From Lacticaseibacillus suilingensis (GTDB lineage Bacteria; Bacillota; Bacilli; Lactobacillales; Lactobacillaceae), in assembly GCF_016861845.1 (NCBI RefSeq), contig NZ_BOLV01000019.1:1-47163 (forward strand): 47,163 nt of DNA, in the 5' to 3' direction. Under the pieces are notes generated by a model that saw only the letters and a program-made list of their open reading frames with translations, ran no database searches and was not told the origin of the DNA. Shown here one piece after another: positions 44,289 to 47,163 of the stretch; position 1 is the first letter of the stretch; every line of letters starts with the position of its first letter. Position numbers and translations under genes: made by a program.

Positions 44289-44702
44289 ATGGCCATGTGG
44301 CATTTAATGTTGAAAAAACCGGCCTTCACCAAGGGCCAAGCCAAACACATCGTTTACACGCTGCAGGATGCTGGGACCTTTGGCGGCTTTCCCTTGAAAA
44401 AGGTCGGCATCGTCCGGGACACCGAGGACTTGCTCTATATCGACTTGTCCTTCACTCAGCCCATCGGTTTAACTCAGGCTCTGTTTGAAGAAATGGTCAA
44501 GTATCTGATGGTGTTATCCGGGCGGCTGGAAACTGCCCCACTGTCAGTCTATTTTGCCATCATGCAAAAAACGTTTGATGAATTGGACATTACTTACCAG
44601 CACTATCCTGACAACAGCCTCGATATCGTCTTTTGGCAAGGCTCACCCATTGTGGCGCCACCGGAAGACAAGGAAGAATTGCGCTTCCGCGATGATGAAT
44701 AA
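44289..44702 (+). CDS. Unrecognised 137-residue cytoplasmic protein
   Basis: I do not recognise this protein. It lacks a signal peptide and membrane helices. It is moderately hydrophobic and rich in aromatic residues (LYIDLSFTQP; DITYQHYPDNSLDIVFW), with an acidic C-terminal tail (PPEDKEELRFRDDE). AAAGGAGG lies eight bases before the ATG. It has its own promoter and terminator and stands alone between dtpT and the nuclease gene. Confidence 0.75.
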   Translation: MAMWHLMLKKPAFTKGQAKHIVYTLQDAGTFGGFPLKKVGIVRDTEDLLYIDLSFTQPIGLTQALFEEMVKYLMVLSGRLETAPLSVYFAIMQKTFDELDITYQHYPDNSLDIVFWQGSPIVAPPEDKEELRFRDDE

Positions 44703-44755
44703 GTAACGCAAAATGCCTACTCTGGCTCAGGTCAGGGTAGGCATTTTTACGTTAC
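44703..44755. terminator. Bidirectional terminator
   Basis: AATGCCTAC pairs with GTAGGCATT, extended by GTAACG/CGTTAC, with a T-run on both strands. It separates the convergent unknown gene and the nuclease gene. Confidence 0.85.
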
Positions 44756-45549
44756 TGCTGCGGCACTTTGACACTTTGATCGACCACGCTGCGACCGGTC
44801 GCATAATCATACTTGATGCCGGCTTGGACGTTGAAAATATAGACATTAAAATCCAAATTGCCATCCGACTTGGCGCGCAGCCAGTAGCCGCGGGGCATCA
44901 GTTCATCACCGCGAAAGATTGTGGTGACCTTGTAGATGACTTTTTGACCATTGGCTAGCGCATCACGCACCTGCTGCTCATACGGCTGCATCAGCACCTG
45001 ATTGGCGTATTCCGTTTGGGTCGCGAGGTTCTTCGGATTATCACTGGAACCGAGCTCACCTTGCTGGAACTTACCATCCACATCCAAGTTTCCTGACAGC
45101 GTGTAGGCAATCAGATGCCCGCGGTTTTGGCGATTAACTCGCTTGCCATCCACTAAGGTATAACGATTGTGCCACCCAGTGGGCTCAAACTGCTGACTCG
45201 GCCGCCCCGCCGATTGGATCAAGGTCTGCTTGTTCAGATACCCAGTATTGGTCGTCGTGCGATTGAGACTGTCCAAATTGCCATAGATAATCTGTGGCCC
45301 TTGCCACTGCCGCATATTCAACCCTGATTGATTGTGATCTACCGTGACCACCGGTGCGGAATCATTTTTGTAATCCAGGCCTTCCAGCTTGGCTTGCACC
45401 TCGCTAGCCGCTGGCGCCTGAATGGTGGTGCCTGCCTCACCTTTTTGTTGCAACACGCCCAGTTGATTAGCGCCCCAGCCGACTAAAGCAATCAGCACCG
45501 CCACAACCACGCCTAACGAACGGTACTGCTGCCGCCTCCGCTTTGCCAT
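44752..45549 (-). CDS. DNA/RNA non-specific endonuclease (EndA-like), membrane-anchored
   Basis: The 265-residue nuclease has a basic N-terminus and one transmembrane anchor (about 10-30), then an extracellular beta-beta-alpha-metal domain. NRGHLIAYTLSG holds the catalytic His, and SDNPKNLATQTEYANQ supplies the metal-ligand Asn. The first motif residue is Asn rather than the Asp of DRGH. Family members degrade DNA at the cell surface and, in pneumococcus, act in DNA uptake. GGGGG precedes the ATG. Confidence 0.92.
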   Translation of the reverse strand: MAKRRRQQYRSLGVVVAVLIALVGWGANQLGVLQQKGEAGTTIQAPAASEVQAKLEGLDYKNDSAPVVTVDHNQSGLNMRQWQGPQIIYGNLDSLNRTTTNTGYLNKQTLIQSAGRPSQQFEPTGWHNRYTLVDGKRVNRQNRGHLIAYTLSGNLDVDGKFQQGELGSSDNPKNLATQTEYANQVLMQPYEQQVRDALANGQKVIYKVTTIFRGDELMPRGYWLRAKSDGNLDFNVYIFNVQAGIKYDYATGRSVVDQSVKVPQQ

Positions 45550-45583
45550 TTTGTTTCCCCCTTGGTTAATTGCTCATCTGTCC

Positions 45584-45592
45584 AGTATAACA
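45584..45592 (-). promoter_or_regulatory. Extended -10 promoter of the nuclease gene
   Basis: TGT followed by TATACT, 35 bases before the ATG; no good -35. Confidence 0.45.
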
Positions 45593-45647
45593 ATACTTCG
45601 CGAGCAGTGCCTGCGCTTTAGCCAGGTGAACTATATTAATCAGATTC

Positions 45648-45665
45648 ATGAGGACTTTTCCTCAT
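45648..45665. promoter_or_regulatory. Inverted repeat upstream of the lipoprotein gene
   Basis: ATGAGGA and TCCTCAT pair perfectly around CTTT. It lies between the divergent nuclease and lipoprotein genes and has no T-run, so it may be an operator. Confidence 0.35.
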
Positions 45666-45811
45666 TGAAGCGAAATATCTATTGCTTGGGTCATTATTCA
45701 CTGCACGGCGTTTTTTGGCTTGATACTAAGTTTTACTAGAAAAGGCACCGTGTACGCTTATTTTCGATTCAAAGCAGACGAGTCGCAAGCACTGCAAGGG
45801 AGGATGACAAC

Positions 45812-46663
45812 ATGAAAAAGGTTTGGGTAGTGTTTAGCTTGTTTGCTATCCTGATATTATCAGCATGTAGCAAGGACAAAATGCAAATTGAATCTGGGGT
45901 CTCAGAAAATGATGTCTTTGTAAAATATAATGGCGCAACTTACAACGCCAAAGTGAGTGTCAAACTACCTGTGGCAGCGAAGTATCTCACAGTCTATTAT
46001 GATGGCTATGTCCAAAAATCACTGAAGGCCAATAGCGATCACATTGTCACTTATACAGATTATATTTACGGTAAGCCTACCGTAAAACTGCTCGCCACGA
46101 TCAAAAAATACGAGTACGGCGACGCTTTTAGTTTGGTAGAATCGATTGACACCTTGGCACTTAAAGGGGCAGGCCTCAAAGAACCCACTGCGGACGAAAC
46201 TGAAGACGTCGACGATGAGACTGATTTTGACAATTCAACCGATGATTCTTTTGAAGACGAATCCGATTATGACCTTGAAGACGATTCGTCTTCATCTGAA
46301 CCGTTTAACGCTGCAGACTATAGTTCAGGAGTCACGTTTGAAAACCTTGCCCGCACCCCGGACGAATTTAAGTACAGAAAGTTCCAGATGACAGGCAAGG
46401 TACTTCAAGTCATGGAAGGCGATGAGGTAAACAACCTGCGTGTTGGCATTAATGGCAAGTACACTGATGTCGTCTTGGTTGAATACGAACCTGGAATTAT
46501 GGCAGGATCAAGAGTTCTTGAGGGCGACAAGATTACTTTCTACGGCACGAGCTTTGGGACAACGTCATATGAATCTACCATGGGTGCCACAATCACGGTA
46601 CCAGATGTTTTAGTCGTGAAGATCGATGATTTCGGCAAGGCCCCAGACAATTATGGTTATTGA
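45812..46663 (+). CDS. Lipoprotein with acidic linker and OB-like C-terminal domain
   Basis: The 283-residue lipoprotein has a lipobox LSAC at about residue 19. The N-terminal domain (about 25-125) is beta-rich, followed by a strongly acidic Asp/Glu/Ser linker (about 128-165) and a C-terminal domain (about 170-280) with FKYRKFQMTGKVLQVMEGDE and ITFYGTSFGTTSYESTMG. That C-terminal pattern recurs in exported Firmicute proteins of unknown function. It is visibly richer in A and T than its neighbours, which may mean recent acquisition. GGGAGGATG precedes the ATG at 45812. Confidence 0.82.
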   Translation: MKKVWVVFSLFAILILSACSKDKMQIESGVSENDVFVKYNGATYNAKVSVKLPVAAKYLTVYYDGYVQKSLKANSDHIVTYTDYIYGKPTVKLLATIKKYEYGDAFSLVESIDTLALKGAGLKEPTADETEDVDDETDFDNSTDDSFEDESDYDLEDDSSSSEPFNAADYSSGVTFENLARTPDEFKYRKFQMTGKVLQVMEGDEVNNLRVGINGKYTDVVLVEYEPGIMAGSRVLEGDKITFYGTSFGTTSYESTMGATITVPDVLVVKIDDFGKAPDNYGY

Positions 46664-46698
46664 AATTAAGCCGATTTTACCCTTCAGGCATGGCATTA

Positions 46699-46726
46699 AC
46701 AGTGTGGCTCCGGCGCACTGTTTTTT
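46699..46726 (+). terminator. Terminator of the lipoprotein gene
   Basis: CAGTGTG pairs with CGCACTG around a short loop, followed by six T residues. Confidence 0.8.
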
Positions 46727-46815
46727 GTTGATCGGAATATTTGTGCAGCATTGCTCGTCACTTTGGCGACTTGAAAACGGCCATAACGTGGAGAGCCATT
46801 TTGCCTAAAAAGGGG

Positions 46816-46844
46816 TTTACACCGGCTTTTCCCTCCTGTATAAT
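46816..46844 (+). promoter_or_regulatory. tRNA-Thr promoter
   Basis: TTTACA, exactly 17 bases, TATAAT, 27 bases before the tRNA. Confidence 0.85.
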
Positions 46845-46871
46845 TACGTTTGTTGTGATGAAACACATCAT

Positions 46872-46944
46872 GCCGTCTTAGCTCAGCTGGCAGAGCATCG
46901 GTATCGTAAACCGAGGGTCGAAGGTTCGAATCCTTTAGACGGCA
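46872..46944 (+). tRNA. tRNA-Thr (CGT)
   Basis: A 73-base cloverleaf: acceptor GCCGTCT/AGACGGC, discriminator A, anticodon stem TCGGT/ACCGA and loop ATCGTAA giving CGT, T-loop TTCGAAT. No CCA is encoded. Confidence 0.95.
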
Positions 46945-46947
46945 TCT

Positions 46948-47000
46948 ATAACAAAAATAGGTTCTGCTAATGTGCAATTAGCGGGGCCTATTTTTGTTAT
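46948..47000 (+). terminator. tRNA-Thr terminator
   Basis: ATAACAAAAATAGG pairs perfectly with CCTATTTTTGTTAT, with an inner GCTAAT/ATTAGC hairpin. The T-run lies inside the stem's right arm. Confidence 0.75.
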
Positions 47001-47053
47001 ATCAATCCAACTAGCCTCAACGTCATATCTTCCGAAAATCGGCATGATGACAC

Positions 47054-47080
47054 AAAAAAACCAGCCCGCTTAGACTGGTT
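47054..47080 (-). terminator. tRNA-Asn terminator
   Basis: AACCAG and CTGGTT pair around a 10-base loop and are followed by five T residues on the minus strand. Confidence 0.75.
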
Positions 47081-47086
47081 GTTTAG

Positions 47087-47159
47087 CTCCGGATGTCAGG
47101 CTCGAACTGACGACAACCTGATTAACAGTCAGGTGCTCTACCAACTGAGCTAATCCGGA
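47087..47159 (-). tRNA. tRNA-Asn (GTT)
   Basis: A 73-base cloverleaf: acceptor TCCGGAT/ATCCGGA, discriminator G, anticodon stem CCTGA/TCAGG and loop CTGTTAA giving GTT, T-loop TTCGAGC. Its promoter lies beyond the window. Confidence 0.95.
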
Positions 47160-47163
47160 ATAA

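Overview
The window looks like a chromosomal segment of a fairly GC-rich member of the Lactobacillaceae (a Lacticaseibacillus- or Schleiferilactobacillus-like genome is my best guess; the genus is inference). Grounds: the gene order pcrA-ligA-camS-gatC-gatA-gatB-dagK-rlmCD is typical of lactobacilli and their Bacillales relatives; ribosome binding sites are strong AAGGAGG types; lipoprotein signals are low-GC Gram-positive in style; an ECF S component, TrpXYZ-type transporter, DtpT and Rgg-type regulator are present. No phage, insertion sequence or CRISPR array is visible. Four tRNA genes (Leu-AAG, Tyr-GTA, Thr-CGT, Asn-GTT) are scattered along it.

Layout. 0-3.4 kb: small envelope proteins (YxeA-like, a GH25 lysozyme relative that has lost its catalytic acids), an NfeD-like mini-protein with an SPFH/stomatin protein, and a family 2 glycosyltransferase. 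3.5-15 kb (minus strand): rRNA methyltransferase, diacylglycerol kinase, the GatCAB amidotransferase, CamS lipoprotein, DNA ligase and PcrA helicase. 15-18.1 kb: an overlapping trio of DEDDh exonuclease, DUF1858 protein and DUF438/hemerythrin/PAS protein. 18.5-22.8 kb: a purine salvage operon xpt-pbuX-(purK-like)-purB. 23-26.4 kb: GH73 glucosaminidase, an unknown partner, YkyA-like lipoprotein, an ECF S component and a solitary AP2-domain gene next to an AT-rich stretch and tRNA-Leu. 26.9-30.3 kb: SprT-like protein and a TrpXYZ-like ABC transporter preceded by a leader peptide and attenuator. 30.6-33.9 kb: a P-type cation ATPase with a likely manganese riboswitch and a small helical partner. 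34-36.4 kb: pncB-nadE for NAD salvage. 36.6-40.8 kb: GntR regulator, proC, GNAT acetyltransferase, tRNA-Tyr, metallophosphoesterase and Rgg-like regulator. 40.8-47.2 kb: MFS exporter, DtpT peptide transporter, an unknown small protein, a DNA/RNA nuclease, an acidic-linker lipoprotein, tRNA-Thr and tRNA-Asn.

The most interesting non-coding content is two families of dispersed intergenic palindromes. Copies of each differ by compensatory base changes while keeping identical internal loops, which implies selection on the folded form. Other points are the attenuator of the Trp-type transporter, the manganese riboswitch, a hairpin that buries the ribosome binding site of the MFS exporter, and three proteins with altered or added functional motifs: a PurK-like protein without ATP-grasp ligands, a GH25-like protein without catalytic acids, and a diacylglycerol kinase ending in a perfect EF-hand loop.
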